From: Cryobacterium sp. PH31-O1
GTDB taxonomy: Bacteria; Actinomycetota; Actinomycetes; Actinomycetales; Microbacteriaceae
Length of the DNA: 64,000 nt
Assembly (NCBI RefSeq): GCF_030063455.1
Contig: NZ_JASITB010000001.1
Coordinates: forward strand, 902,965-966,964
Direction of reading: 5' to 3'
The translations under genes and the position numbers were made by a program. Below are positions 7,836 to 16,150 of the stretch, in pieces; the first letter of the stretch is position 1, and each line of letters begins with the position of its first letter. A model generated the notes under the pieces. That model saw only the letters and a list, made by a program, of their open reading frames with translations. It was not told the origin of the DNA and did no database searches.

Positions 7836-8684
7836 ATGACGCAATTCATAATCAACGGATTGACCGCCATCGAGGGCGAGTCCGGCATGCCGCCGGGCCA
7901 GCTCTACTTCAACGACCTCGGAGACTGGTACACCGGCGCCGAGTCGAAGACCGACGTTCACGAGCGCGACCAAGCGGACGGCGCCAACGAAATCGAGAGC
8001 GACTGGCGAGCATCGGCGGTCTTCACCTTCACCGGCTGGTACGAAGGCGAGACGTGGACTGACGTGCTGCGGATGATCGACGCCTTCAACCGGGCCGTCG
8101 TGCGTCGCAGACTCGGACCCGTCACCGTCACAGATGAACTCGGGTCAACGTCCCGGATCGTGTCAGTGCGGTCGTCGCCGGTCCATGAGGACAAGTTCTC
8201 GAAGAGCTTCACTTTCGCCATCGACATGCTCGCCCCGGACCCACTGCGCTACGGCCCCGCAGTCTCCGTTTCCACTGGCCTGCCGACGTCTGGCGGTGGT
8301 CTGGCCTACCCGGTGACGTATCCGGTCGGGTACGGGGCGGCCGGCAACCCCGGCCGGGTCGTCGCGATGAACCCGGGCACGGCGGAGACGTTCTCTCTGC
8401 TCGAGGTGACCGGCGGCATGTCGGGCGGTTTCGAGCTGACGGAGATCTCGACGGGCCGGGTAAATCGCTTTGTACGTCCGGTGCCAGTCGGGTCCACGGT
8501 CGTGCTGAACCTGCGCACCGGGCGCGCGTTGCTCGATGGCCCGTCGGACGTGACGCAGTACTGGACGCGGCAGGAGCGGTGGTCGGTTCCGGCCTTCGAC
8601 TCCCGCACCGTGCAGATCGCAGCTTTAGGTGTCGTCACCGGCACCCCCACACTCATGGCGCGCACTGCGCCGGCCTACTGGTAG
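7836..8684 (+). CDS. Distal tail (Dit-like) protein, 282 aa
   Basis: I start it at ATG 7836, two bases after the tape measure stop; an in-frame TTG at 7830 overlapping that stop is the alternative. The N-terminal half has the Dit layout (FIINGLTAIEGESGMPPGQLYFND, DWRASAVFTFTGWYEGETWTDVLRMIDAFNRAV, DKFSKSFTFAIDMLAPDPLRYG). The C-terminal half is a second beta domain (GRVVAMNPGTAETFSLLEVTGG, GSTVVLNLRTGRALLDG), like the galectin-fold Dit C-domain. It forms the hub that attaches baseplate or fibre proteins to the tube. Confidence 0.8.
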   Translation: MTQFIINGLTAIEGESGMPPGQLYFNDLGDWYTGAESKTDVHERDQADGANEIESDWRASAVFTFTGWYEGETWTDVLRMIDAFNRAVVRRRLGPVTVTDELGSTSRIVSVRSSPVHEDKFSKSFTFAIDMLAPDPLRYGPAVSVSTGLPTSGGGLAYPVTYPVGYGAAGNPGRVVAMNPGTAETFSLLEVTGGMSGGFELTEISTGRVNRFVRPVPVGSTVVLNLRTGRALLDGPSDVTQYWTRQERWSVPAFDSRTVQIAALGVVTGTPTLMARTAPAYW

Positions 8685-8692
8685 GAGACACC

Positions 8693-9703
8693 GTGGCACT
8701 GAACTACTCTTTCCCGGGCCCGTCAGGCTTGGCCGATTCAACCGCGCTCCGCAAGGACCTCGCGGGCCTCGTCGTGCGCGATAGTGCGGGGGTGGTGCGT
8801 GGCGGGGTGTTCCCTCGACACACGGGCGCGCTAATCACGGCCCGCTCGGACATGCGGGTGAACGTGCTGCCGTTTGAGGGCGTCACGGTGCGTGGCGGGC
8901 CGTTGTTCATCGCCAATGACGGAGCGATGGTTTCGCCTCTCTTGGACTATGCGCCGTCCTCGAATGCCCGGATCGACGTGATCTATTTCAAGCAGAACGA
9001 ATCGTCGCAAGCGGATGCCGACAACCTCCCGATCATCGGCGTGGTCACCGGCAACCCCTCGGCGGATCCGCAGAAGCCCGCTCTGCTCATTGCCGGCGCT
9101 GAGGAGCTCGGCACCGTCTATGTTCCGTCGACGGCGGTGGCGACGAATTCGAGCAGCGTCGTCATCACCGGGACGCACGCCTTCACGGCGGCAGCCGGTG
9201 GTGTGGTCATGGTGCGGTCATCTGCCGGCTACCCGGTGCTGCCGGTCTACGGCCAGCGCATCGATGACGTGGCACGAGGCTGCATGCTCCGGTGGAACGG
9301 GACCGGATGGGCCGCCGGAGCCCGCAGCATTCTCGGCGAAGCCGACCGGTCAGCAGCTTCGCCGTACACGCTCGGAGCTACCTACGCAGCCATACCCTCA
9401 CTGTCGGCTGTGGCCACGACCCCGGCACGCGAGGTGAAAGTGTCAGCAACAGTGATGCTCGCCAACGCCAACTCCGGCGCAGACCGCACCGCACGGCTAC
9501 GGGTGTTTTGCGACGGTGTCGGCATCGGTGAAGAACTCGCCGGAATCAACATCATGCTCAACGGCACCGGCGGGGCCACCGTGACCATTACGGCCAAGCA
9601 CACCCCCAGCGCGGGCGCTCACACCTACACGCTGCAGTGTCTGGCGAGCACCGCCTCAGCCGTGCAAGCTTTCCAGGGAAGCCTGATGGTGGAGGCCTAC
9701 TGA
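8693..9703 (+). CDS. Minor tail / upper baseplate protein with shared C-terminal module, 336 aa
   Basis: It starts at GTG 8693 with TAGGAGA at 8682-8688. The N-terminal two thirds resembles actinophage minor tail proteins (GVFPRHTGALITARSDMRVNVLPFEGVTVRGGPLF, LDYAPSSNARIDVIYFKQNE, QKPALLIAGAEELGTVYVPS). The last ~100 residues (9397-9700: PAREVKVSATVMLANANSG, ADRTARLRVFCDGVGIG, KHTPSAGAHTYTLQC, QGSLMVEAY) are clearly related to the C-terminus of the fibre encoded at 11796-14975. This shared beta domain is likely a trimerisation tip or a receptor-binding module. The stop overlaps the next ATG by one base. Confidence 0.75.
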   Translation: MALNYSFPGPSGLADSTALRKDLAGLVVRDSAGVVRGGVFPRHTGALITARSDMRVNVLPFEGVTVRGGPLFIANDGAMVSPLLDYAPSSNARIDVIYFKQNESSQADADNLPIIGVVTGNPSADPQKPALLIAGAEELGTVYVPSTAVATNSSSVVITGTHAFTAAAGGVVMVRSSAGYPVLPVYGQRIDDVARGCMLRWNGTGWAAGARSILGEADRSAASPYTLGATYAAIPSLSAVATTPAREVKVSATVMLANANSGADRTARLRVFCDGVGIGEELAGINIMLNGTGGATVTITAKHTPSAGAHTYTLQCLASTASAVQAFQGSLMVEAY

Positions 9704-10533
9704 TGCCGCTCAGGAACTACATCCTCAACGGCCCCTCAACTGTCATCCTCTTCGATCACCGCGACCCTTTCGAGTCGTGGAATCGGCACGTTGCCACTGC
9801 CGGCCGCGGCGGCATAGACCTTGTAGCGGCGGTCGGCACGCCCATTTATGCTCCGACATCGGGCGAGTGGCACTGGCGGAAGAACAACGGCAGTGCGGGT
9901 AACTCGGGTGAATTTCATCATGACGACAACGCCGGCTGGCGTGATGTGTTCAGCCACCTATCGAGCTACGTAGGCACGTCCGGTCAGCACTTCGAGCAGG
10001 GAGAGTGCATCGGCCACAGCGGCAAGAGCGGCAACGTCGTCCAGCATCTGCACCGCCATCTACTCGACCCGTCAGGCGTGCGCCGCAACCCATGGCTGTA
10101 TTTCGTCGGGACGAGCACTGCGACCAATGGCAGCACCCCCATCAACATCACCGCAGTCCCAGCAGAAACGAGTCCCGCCATGTCAACACTCATTCGTAAC
10201 TATGACGGCAGTATCGGACTCGTCACCGAAGATGGCGAGCTAATCCCGCTCGGCAGCATGACCGAGGTTGATTCGCTGCGAGCCACGGGGCTCGTGGGTG
10301 ATTTTGTGCAGATGCCGGACGGTCTGATCTGGGATACCCTCACCACAATCACCGCCCGGAAGCTGGCGCAGCGCACAGCTAACCCGGCCGGGGTCGCCTC
10401 GGCGATCGCTCCGCTGCTGGTCTCCGCTGTGCTCGCCGGTCTCACTAGGACCGGGGCGACCCTGACGGAGGCTCAGGTGACGGAAGCTGCCGAGGTTGCC
10501 ATTCGCAACGTCTTCGCCGACGCGGCGAAGTAG
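9703..10533 (+). CDS. Tail-associated M23-like peptidase, 276 aa
   Basis: ATG 9703 overlaps the upstream TGA. Residues 30-150 follow the M23 (LytM) fold order: GRGGIDLVAAVGTPIYAPTSGEW, FSHLSSYVGTSGQHFEQGECIGHSGKSG, VVQHLHRHLLDPSG. The HxH pair and the 'SHLS' strand are present. The first zinc-ligand motif, normally HxGxD, reads RGGID, so Arg replaces His. The C-terminal ~110 residues (NYDGSIGLVTEDGELIPLGSMTEVDSLRATG) are a separate domain ending in a helical tail. Its place among tail genes suggests a virion-associated wall hydrolase or a structural relic of one. Confidence 0.75.
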   Translation: MPLRNYILNGPSTVILFDHRDPFESWNRHVATAGRGGIDLVAAVGTPIYAPTSGEWHWRKNNGSAGNSGEFHHDDNAGWRDVFSHLSSYVGTSGQHFEQGECIGHSGKSGNVVQHLHRHLLDPSGVRRNPWLYFVGTSTATNGSTPINITAVPAETSPAMSTLIRNYDGSIGLVTEDGELIPLGSMTEVDSLRATGLVGDFVQMPDGLIWDTLTTITARKLAQRTANPAGVASAIAPLLVSAVLAGLTRTGATLTEAQVTEAAEVAIRNVFADAAK

Positions 10534-10536
10534 CCG

Positions 10537-11796
10537 ATGACCGAGTACATTCTCGGGGATCTGCGCACGGGCCGGATCAGCACACGGAACCTTCCGGTGC
10601 TGTCCGGCCCGTGGTCTGTCCGGCTCGGCGCGGCAGACAGCCTCGACGTCACCGTCGACTACAACGACCCCGACACATTGGCCCTGTGCCTGCGGAACGC
10701 TGCCACCCCTGGCAAGGCCTACCTCGCCGTGGTGGAGCACGACGCGTTCGGGCAGAAGACGATCATGGCATCCGGCCCGATCTGGACCAGCACCTACGAC
10801 CGCGACAAACGCACTCTCACGCTCGGTGCGAAAGGGTGGGGCTCCTACTGGGACCACCGCATCATCCTGCCCCTCCTCGCCCAGACGATCAGCCTCACTA
10901 GCTGGACGATCACCGACCCCGCCGACAACACCAAGACGATCCCGAACCCAGACCTGGCCACGAAGATCGAGGGACTCGCGCTCGGCACGATCGCCAAACG
11001 CCTGGTGCAGCAGGCACAACTCTGGACCAGCGGATCGCTGCCCTACGTCTTCAAAGCCGACGAGCTAAACACCACCCGGCTCCCGGACGGCACCTTCGAA
11101 TCGACGCGCACCTACATCGGCGCCGACTTCAAACCAGTCGGCGAGGCACTCGACCAGCTCTCCGAGGTGGAGGGCGGCCCGGAGATGCGCCACACCGCAC
11201 GCTTCACCACGGACGGCACCGGCATCGAAGTCCTCTTCCAGACCGGGACGACCACGCAGCCGCTGATCAGTTCCACCGCTGTGCTGTCGTGGGATCTGAC
11301 CGCACCGGAATCCGCCGGCTACGGCCTCACCATCGACGAGGACGCCTCCGACCTGGGATCTCTCTCCTGGGCCACCGGTGGACGCTCCGCCGACACCGTA
11401 CTCGTCTCCCGCGCTTACGACCCCACCCTGGTCGATCTTGGCTTCCCGCTGATGGAGATCACCGACAGCAGCCATTCGAGCGTGTCCGTGCAATCCACCC
11501 TCGACAGCTACGCCGCAGCCAACGTAGCCGGTGGGCGCCGACCCGCTGAGGTGTGGGCGTTCAACACGAAGGCCTACCCGATCGGCAGCGACGGCACCTC
11601 GGCCGGCCACTCCATTGACGAATACACGGTCGGCGATTTCGCCACCCTGCACCTCGATCCCTACGACCCCATGACTGGACGCGGCGACCCCTACCTCGCC
11701 GAGGGCGGCACGAGCGCGCACCGCATCGTCGGCCTCAGCGGCGACTCCGCCGGCGACGAAATCAAGATCCAACTCGCACAGAAAGTGACCTCCTGA
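10537..11796 (+). CDS. Minor tail protein (baseplate hub type), 419 aa
   Basis: ATG 10537, three bases after the preceding stop. The opening MTEYILGDLRTGRISTRNLPVLSGPWSVRLGAADSLDVTVDYND is typical of the hub or 'Gp37-like' minor tail proteins of actinophages. Later parts include KGWGSYWDHRIILPLL, KRLVQQAQLW, DFKPVGEALDQLSEVEGGPEMRH and an extended beta C-terminus (GDFATLHLDPYDP). It ends on the ATG of the fibre gene (one-base overlap). It probably forms the hub under Dit. Confidence 0.75.
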   Translation: MTEYILGDLRTGRISTRNLPVLSGPWSVRLGAADSLDVTVDYNDPDTLALCLRNAATPGKAYLAVVEHDAFGQKTIMASGPIWTSTYDRDKRTLTLGAKGWGSYWDHRIILPLLAQTISLTSWTITDPADNTKTIPNPDLATKIEGLALGTIAKRLVQQAQLWTSGSLPYVFKADELNTTRLPDGTFESTRTYIGADFKPVGEALDQLSEVEGGPEMRHTARFTTDGTGIEVLFQTGTTTQPLISSTAVLSWDLTAPESAGYGLTIDEDASDLGSLSWATGGRSADTVLVSRAYDPTLVDLGFPLMEITDSSHSSVSVQSTLDSYAAANVAGGRRPAEVWAFNTKAYPIGSDGTSAGHSIDEYTVGDFATLHLDPYDPMTGRGDPYLAEGGTSAHRIVGLSGDSAGDEIKIQLAQKVTS

Positions 11797-14700
11797 TGTC
11801 CGACTACAAAACGCCGAAAGGTGATGGCATGATTCCCATCGCGGAACGGCTGCGCAAGCAGGAGCGCCGCATCGCCGAGCTGGAACGCCCTGCAGGAACC
11901 TCGCTGGTGAACCTGGCCACTCAAGTGCAGACGACCACCGCGACGGCCAACCAGGGCCTGACGGATGCGGCGACCGCGCAGGGCGATGCCATCGCGGCCG
12001 CCTCCGACGCGGCAGCAGCAGACGCGAAAGCTGTCGCAGCCGCCGAGGTCGCAGCAGCGTCACAGTCGGCAGCGGATGCGGCCCGGGACGCGGCAGCCGT
12101 AGCTGATGCGGCAGCCACAGCGGCAGCAGCCTCCGCCGTCGAAGCTGACACGAAGGCAGCAGCGGCCCAGACGGCGGCGAACACCGCGCAGACGACCGCC
12201 AACGGCAAGAACCGAACCTATTACCAGGCCACCGCTCCGACCGGCACACTCACCGCCGGTGACCTCTGGTTCGATACCGGCGACGGCAACCGCCCCTACC
12301 GCTACTCCGGCACCGCCTGGGTCACGGCGCGGGACACCACCATTGCGACGGCCCAGTCCGCCGCGACCAGCGCCGCGACCAGCGCGGCCGCCGCCGATGC
12401 CAAGGCCGACGCGGCCCAGACCGACGCCGACGCTGCATTTGCCTCAGCGACCAGCGCAGGCGATGCCGCGGCTGCTGCGCAGACTGCCGCGACCGCCGCA
12501 CGAATGGCCGCAACGACCGCGCAGACGTCAGCGGATGACGCGGCCACTGCGGCCAGTACCGCTGACGGGAAAGCGGCAGCGGCGCAAAGCGCCGCCAGCT
12601 CTGCCGCCACCGCTGCAAGCACGGCAGATGCGAAGGCTGTCGCCGCGTCCGGTCTGGCCTCGACTAAGGCTGTCGTGCTTTACCAGACGACAGCACCAGC
12701 CTCGACGTATCAGAACGCCAACACCCTCTGGATCGATACCACGAACAGCGCGAACACCCCGAAGAAGTGGTCGGGATCCGCGTGGGGTGCCATCACCGAC
12801 AAGACCGCAACCGATGCAGCTGCCGCTGCCGCAACGGCCAGCACTGCAGCCGCGACTGCACAGACCAAGGCGAACTCAGCCACAGCTGACGCAGCTGCTG
12901 CCGACGCGAAAGCGGTCACGGCCAAGAGCGCAGCGGATGCCGCGCAGAGCAGCGCTGACGGGGCCAACAGTCTCGCAGCGGCGGCACGCACTCTCGCCAT
13001 GACGAAGATCACCACCTTCTACGCCGCCACCACTCCGACCGCTGCCGGAGCCGGGGACCTGTGGATCGACACCGCCAACGGCAATGCCCTCAAACGGTGG
13101 ACAGGATCAGCCTGGGCGACCGTTCAGGACTCCAAGCTCGCCCAGGCTCTGACCGCTGCAGGCGACGCTCAGGCGACCGCTGACGGCAAGGTACGCACCT
13201 TCGCGCAGACATCGGCGCCGACCGGCATGACTGCTGGCGACCTCGGCGATCTGTGGGTAGACACCGACGATGGCAACAAGATGTACCGGTGGTCAGGCAC
13301 GGCGTGGGTTGCCGTGCAGGACACGTCGATCAGTGCCGCGCAGAGTGCAGCGTCGAGCGCGGCCACTGCTGCAGCAGCCGCGGATGCGAAAGCCGCGGCT
13401 GCCCAAGCGGATGCGACGACTGCGGTTGGTGCTGCGTCGACGGCGGACGGTAAAGCTGTCGCCGCCTCGGGCCTCGCCGCCACCAAAGCCGTGGTGCTCT
13501 ATCAGACGACCGTGCCAGGTACCGCATATCAGAACGCCAACACGCTGTGGATCGATACGACCAGCAACGCCAACACACCCAAGAAGTGGGTCAGCGGTAC
13601 GACCTGGGCTGCCATCACGGACAAGACGGCCACGGACGCGGCGAGTAGCGCGGCGACAGCGAACAGCGCCGCAGCGACCGCGCAGACCAAAGCAAATTCT
13701 GCCTCGACGGATGCTGCCACGGCGGACGCGAAAGCGGTCGCTGCGCAGACCGACGCCGACAGCGCAGCGTCCGCCGCCTCGACCGCGGACGGCAAGGCCG
13801 TTACCGCACAGAACCAGGCGAACACGGCCACCACCAATGCGGCTACGGCGAACACGGCTGCTGGTGCGGCGCAGAGCACGGCGAACACGGCGAGGACCAA
13901 TGCGGCGACCGCGCAGTCTCGTGCGGACGCCGCTTACTCGAGCGCGACTGCAGCAGCGACCGCAGCTGGGAACGCGCAGACCACCGCGAACGGCAAGAAC
14001 ACCGTCTGGTATCAGGCCGCAGCGCCAACCGGCACCGGGCACGCTGTGGACGATGTGTGGTTCGACACCGACAACGGCAACGCGATCGCCGCATGGTCCG
14101 GCACCGCATGGGTCGCCAAGCAGCTCGGCACGAATGCGATCGCCAACCTCGCCATCACGAATGCGCAGATCGCAAACCTCGACGGGGCGAAGATCACCGC
14201 CGACACCGTCACAGCGATACAGCTACTGGGAACTGCGATCGACGGCATGACGGTCACCGGCGCAATCATCCGCACCGCCGCCTCCGGACGTCGTGTGCAG
14301 TTGGATACGACCGGGTTGACCGGGTATGACGGCGCCGAGATCCTGAAAATGGAGGTCACGACCGATGGGGCCGTTCGCTCCTACGGGGGTGGGACTGCGG
14401 GCAAGTTCGCCTCGTTCAGCAATGGCGGACTCACGTTCAAGACGAACCCGGGCCAAGCGACCGTCGACCTGCAGGTTGACAGCACGGGCTTCCTTCTCGC
14501 TGGCAGCACCACGAAATATCTCCAAGGCGACCTCAACGTCATCGGCCAGATTTCAGGCGGTGGTCTCCTCCGGGTTCTGGGAGATGTCAGCCGGGAGTAT
14601 CCGAGCCCGGTGCAGCAGCTTCTGTCCACGGCATTCTCTAATATCGCCGGTCTGGAGGTGGACACCAAACCCCGATGGGCCGGGTCTATTGCCGGCGAAG

Positions 14701-14975
14701 TTCAGATCACCGCAACCGTCACCCTCGTCAATGCCGGTTCCGGCGCAGACCGAACGGTGGCGCTGAGGATCCTTTGTGACGGCGTGCAGATCGGCAGCCA
14801 GCTCGACAACATTGCCCTGATCAACAACGGCAGCTACGGAGCTGACACGGTGACACTCAAAGCTCGGCACACACCGAGCTACGCCAACCACGTTTACACA
14901 GTTTCGGCAGTTTGCAGCGCGGCCAGCTCTGTCTACGCCCGGCAGGGAAACATCATGGTCACCACGTATGTCTAA
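11796..14975 (+). CDS. Long tail fibre with six LW-D-G repeats on Ala-rich coiled coils, 1059 aa
   Basis: It starts at ATG 11796. After a basic coiled start (IPIAERLRKQERRIAELE), the protein alternates Ala-rich heptad stretches with six ~45-residue beta units, each with Y/F-x(3)-APTG...LW(F/I/V)DT...G...W.GTAWV. The units lie near bases 12206-12345, 12660-12810, 13003-13140, 13183-13335, 13480-13635 and 13990-14125. Units 2 and 5 (VVLYQTTxPxxxYQNANTLWIDT) are closest to each other, suggesting a block duplication. A stem follows (NAIANLAITNAQIANLDGAKI), then beta repeats and a C-terminal module shared with the 8693-9703 protein. It is the likely host-recognition fibre. Confidence 0.9.
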   Translation: MSDYKTPKGDGMIPIAERLRKQERRIAELERPAGTSLVNLATQVQTTTATANQGLTDAATAQGDAIAAASDAAAADAKAVAAAEVAAASQSAADAARDAAAVADAAATAAAASAVEADTKAAAAQTAANTAQTTANGKNRTYYQATAPTGTLTAGDLWFDTGDGNRPYRYSGTAWVTARDTTIATAQSAATSAATSAAAADAKADAAQTDADAAFASATSAGDAAAAAQTAATAARMAATTAQTSADDAATAASTADGKAAAAQSAASSAATAASTADAKAVAASGLASTKAVVLYQTTAPASTYQNANTLWIDTTNSANTPKKWSGSAWGAITDKTATDAAAAAATASTAAATAQTKANSATADAAAADAKAVTAKSAADAAQSSADGANSLAAAARTLAMTKITTFYAATTPTAAGAGDLWIDTANGNALKRWTGSAWATVQDSKLAQALTAAGDAQATADGKVRTFAQTSAPTGMTAGDLGDLWVDTDDGNKMYRWSGTAWVAVQDTSISAAQSAASSAATAAAAADAKAAAAQADATTAVGAASTADGKAVAASGLAATKAVVLYQTTVPGTAYQNANTLWIDTTSNANTPKKWVSGTTWAAITDKTATDAASSAATANSAAATAQTKANSASTDAATADAKAVAAQTDADSAASAASTADGKAVTAQNQANTATTNAATANTAAGAAQSTANTARTNAATAQSRADAAYSSATAAATAAGNAQTTANGKNTVWYQAAAPTGTGHAVDDVWFDTDNGNAIAAWSGTAWVAKQLGTNAIANLAITNAQIANLDGAKITADTVTAIQLLGTAIDGMTVTGAIIRTAASGRRVQLDTTGLTGYDGAEILKMEVTTDGAVRSYGGGTAGKFASFSNGGLTFKTNPGQATVDLQVDSTGFLLAGSTTKYLQGDLNVIGQISGGGLLRVLGDVSREYPSPVQQLLSTAFSNIAGLEVDTKPRWAGSIAGEVQITATVTLVNAGSGADRTVALRILCDGVQIGSQLDNIALINNGSYGADTVTLKARHTPSYANHVYTVSAVCSAASSVYARQGNIMVTTYV

Positions 14976-15011
14976 CGGAGGAATCGTGCCCGCGCCAGGG
15001 TTGGTCGCCGC

Positions 15012-15488
15012 TCAGTTCGCGACGCACCCCGTCGGGATGCCGGCATCATTGAGCCAACCGGGTGCAAATCCCTCTTCGCACTCGAACGTCGGGGCCAGAA
15101 GCCACGCATCGAGGGCAGCGAACGGGTTGAACGAATCACGGGGCACAATCGCCTCCGGCTCCATAGCGGGAACCGCGGCAAGAGGGACAACAGGCGCGGC
15201 AATGGGCGCGGGCGCGACGGCGGCAGGGACTTCCGGAGCTGCAGGCGGTTGGACTGTCGGCGCGGATCGTTTCGAGGGAGCCTGCACGACCTGCTCGACC
15301 GGAACCTCAACCGGAATCTCGACCGACTGCACGACCTCAGCGGGCGAGGCCGGGTCGACGGTCGGGGCCGGCGTGCTCGTGCCTTGAGTCTGCCGAACGC
15401 TGACCGGCTCGGCGATCAGTTCGTCCGAGCATCCGCTCAAGAGTGCGGTGGCAACGACGGTAACGGTGAGGGTCAGGAGGAGTTTCAT
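15012..15488 (-). CDS. Prophage-encoded Pro/Ala/Val-rich lipoprotein, 158 aa
   Basis: It reads opposite to all late genes. The N-terminus is a type II signal peptide, MKLLLTLTVTVVATALLSGC, with lipobox LLSGC and Cys at residue 20. A low-complexity linker rich in Pro, Ala and Val follows (SVEIPVEVPVEQVVQAPSKR, PAAVAPAPIAAPVVPLAAVP), then a compact C-terminus with two Cys (FNPFAALDAWLLAPTFECEEGF, GIPTGC). GGAG lies just before the ATG, with short spacing. The opposite strand and the twin palindromes upstream suggest expression during lysogeny. Surface lipoproteins of prophages often block superinfection; that role is an inference here. Confidence 0.75.
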   Translation of the reverse strand: MKLLLTLTVTVVATALLSGCSDELIAEPVSVRQTQGTSTPAPTVDPASPAEVVQSVEIPVEVPVEQVVQAPSKRSAPTVQPPAAPEVPAAVAPAPIAAPVVPLAAVPAMEPEAIVPRDSFNPFAALDAWLLAPTFECEEGFAPGWLNDAGIPTGCVAN

Positions 15489-15501
15489 GGCTCCAACCTA
15501 G

Positions 15502-15538
15502 GGGTGTATGTACACCCAACGCACGGTGTATGTACACC
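15502..15538. promoter_or_regulatory. Twin operator palindromes GGTGTATGTACACC
   Basis: Two identical 14-bp imperfect palindromes (GGTGTA-TG-TACACC) lie at 15503-15516 and 15525-15538, centred 22 bp apart, about two helical turns. They sit between the ribbon-helix-helix gene and the lipoprotein start on the minus strand. They are the natural candidate operator for the RHH protein or another prophage repressor. The minus-strand copies contain TACATA, which could serve as a -10 element. Confidence 0.7.
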
Positions 15539-15542
15539 CCGT

Positions 15543-15689
15543 TTAGGGTCGAGCCACGTACTCAGTCAAGCCGCGACGGATCACGTCCGTCAACGTCTCA
15601 CCATTCTCAGCCGCCTTCGACTGTGCGGCCTCCTTCAAATCCACCGGGATCCGCACCGAGGTAATCGGGGTCTTCGGTTGATTCGCCAT
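15543..15689 (-). CDS. Small ribbon-helix-helix (Arc/CopG type) regulator, 48 aa
   Basis: I translated this gene by eye on the minus strand: ATG 15689 to TAA 15543, GGGGGA directly before the start. The protein begins MANQPKTPITSVRIPVDLKE and continues AAQSKAAENGETLTDVIRRGLTEYVARP. A beta strand 'TSVRIPVDL', helix A 'KEAAQSKAAENG' and helix B 'TLTDVIRRGLTEYV' are exactly the RHH_1 layout, in which paired strands insert in the DNA major groove. The twin palindromes lie just downstream, before the lipoprotein gene, so it probably controls that gene or itself. Confidence 0.85.
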   Translation of the reverse strand: MANQPKTPITSVRIPVDLKEAAQSKAAENGETLTDVIRRGLTEYVARP

Positions 15690-15759
15690 TCCCCCATCAT
15701 GCAGCACGCCCGATCAAAGAGCCCCAATTCACCTACCCACACCCACGAAAGGGGCGCGC

Positions 15760-15849
15760 ATGCCATGTCGTCATGACTGGGATTCACCTTGCTCCTGCGG
15801 GATGAGCTGCGACTCGTGCACGCACACGATCGGGCCGAGCGATGGCTGA
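15760..15849 (+). CDS. Cys-rich micro-protein, 29 aa
   Basis: ATG 15760 with AAAGGGG at 15748-15754 and a six-base spacing. It encodes MPCRHDWDSPCSCGMSCDSC plus nine more residues. Five Cys (3, 11, 13, 17, 20) and His 5 and 22 could form a zinc knuckle. The stop TGA 15847-15849 overlaps the ATG of the next gene by eight bases, so translation may feed into the holin-like gene. Short Cys-pair proteins in this slot are seen in other actinophages; function unknown. Confidence 0.6.
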   Translation: MPCRHDWDSPCSCGMSCDSCTHTIGPSDG

Positions 15850-16150
15850 GCAAGGCCCCGAGCCCACACCATGGGAACTCATGCGGGGCCTCAGCCGTGT
15901 TGAAGACGCCGTCCACCAGCTCGGCGGGAAAGTCGTCAACATTGACCTGTACGCCGCCGACCAAGCCCGAGTCAACACGCGGCTACGCGATCTGGAAACC
16001 GGCATCCGGGATGCCAAAACCGCTGAGGTCGCCGCCGACAACCGCGCCGACGACCAGAAGGCACGCAACCGCTGGACCCTCATCGGGCTGTTCGCATCCC
16101 CTTTCATCGCCGCCATCGCCATTTTCATAACTCAAGGAGGACTTACTTGA
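15842..16150 (+). CDS. Holin-like / XhlA-like membrane protein, 102 aa
   Basis: ATG 15842, coupled to the upstream micro-ORF. Residues 1-75 are soluble and helical with coiled-coil character (LSRVEDAVHQLGGKVVNIDL, RVNTRLRDLETGIRDAKTAEVAADNRADD). A single C-terminal transmembrane segment follows (WTLIGLFASPFIAAIAIFI). This topology matches hemolysin XhlA-type holin partners. It is in the lysis region with two further small membrane proteins, and shares its stop with the TTG start of the next gene. Confidence 0.65.
   Translation: MAEQGPEPTPWELMRGLSRVEDAVHQLGGKVVNIDLYAADQARVNTRLRDLETGIRDAKTAEVAADNRADDQKARNRWTLIGLFASPFIAAIAIFITQGGLT

Noticed and set aside
14968..15387. Plus-strand frame of 139 codons opposite the lipoprotein gene
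   Set aside because: It starts inside the end of the fibre gene, and has an Ala/Gly/Thr composition that mirrors the Pro/Ala/Val codons of the minus strand. The minus-strand frame has a textbook lipoprotein signal peptide, so this one is a shadow.
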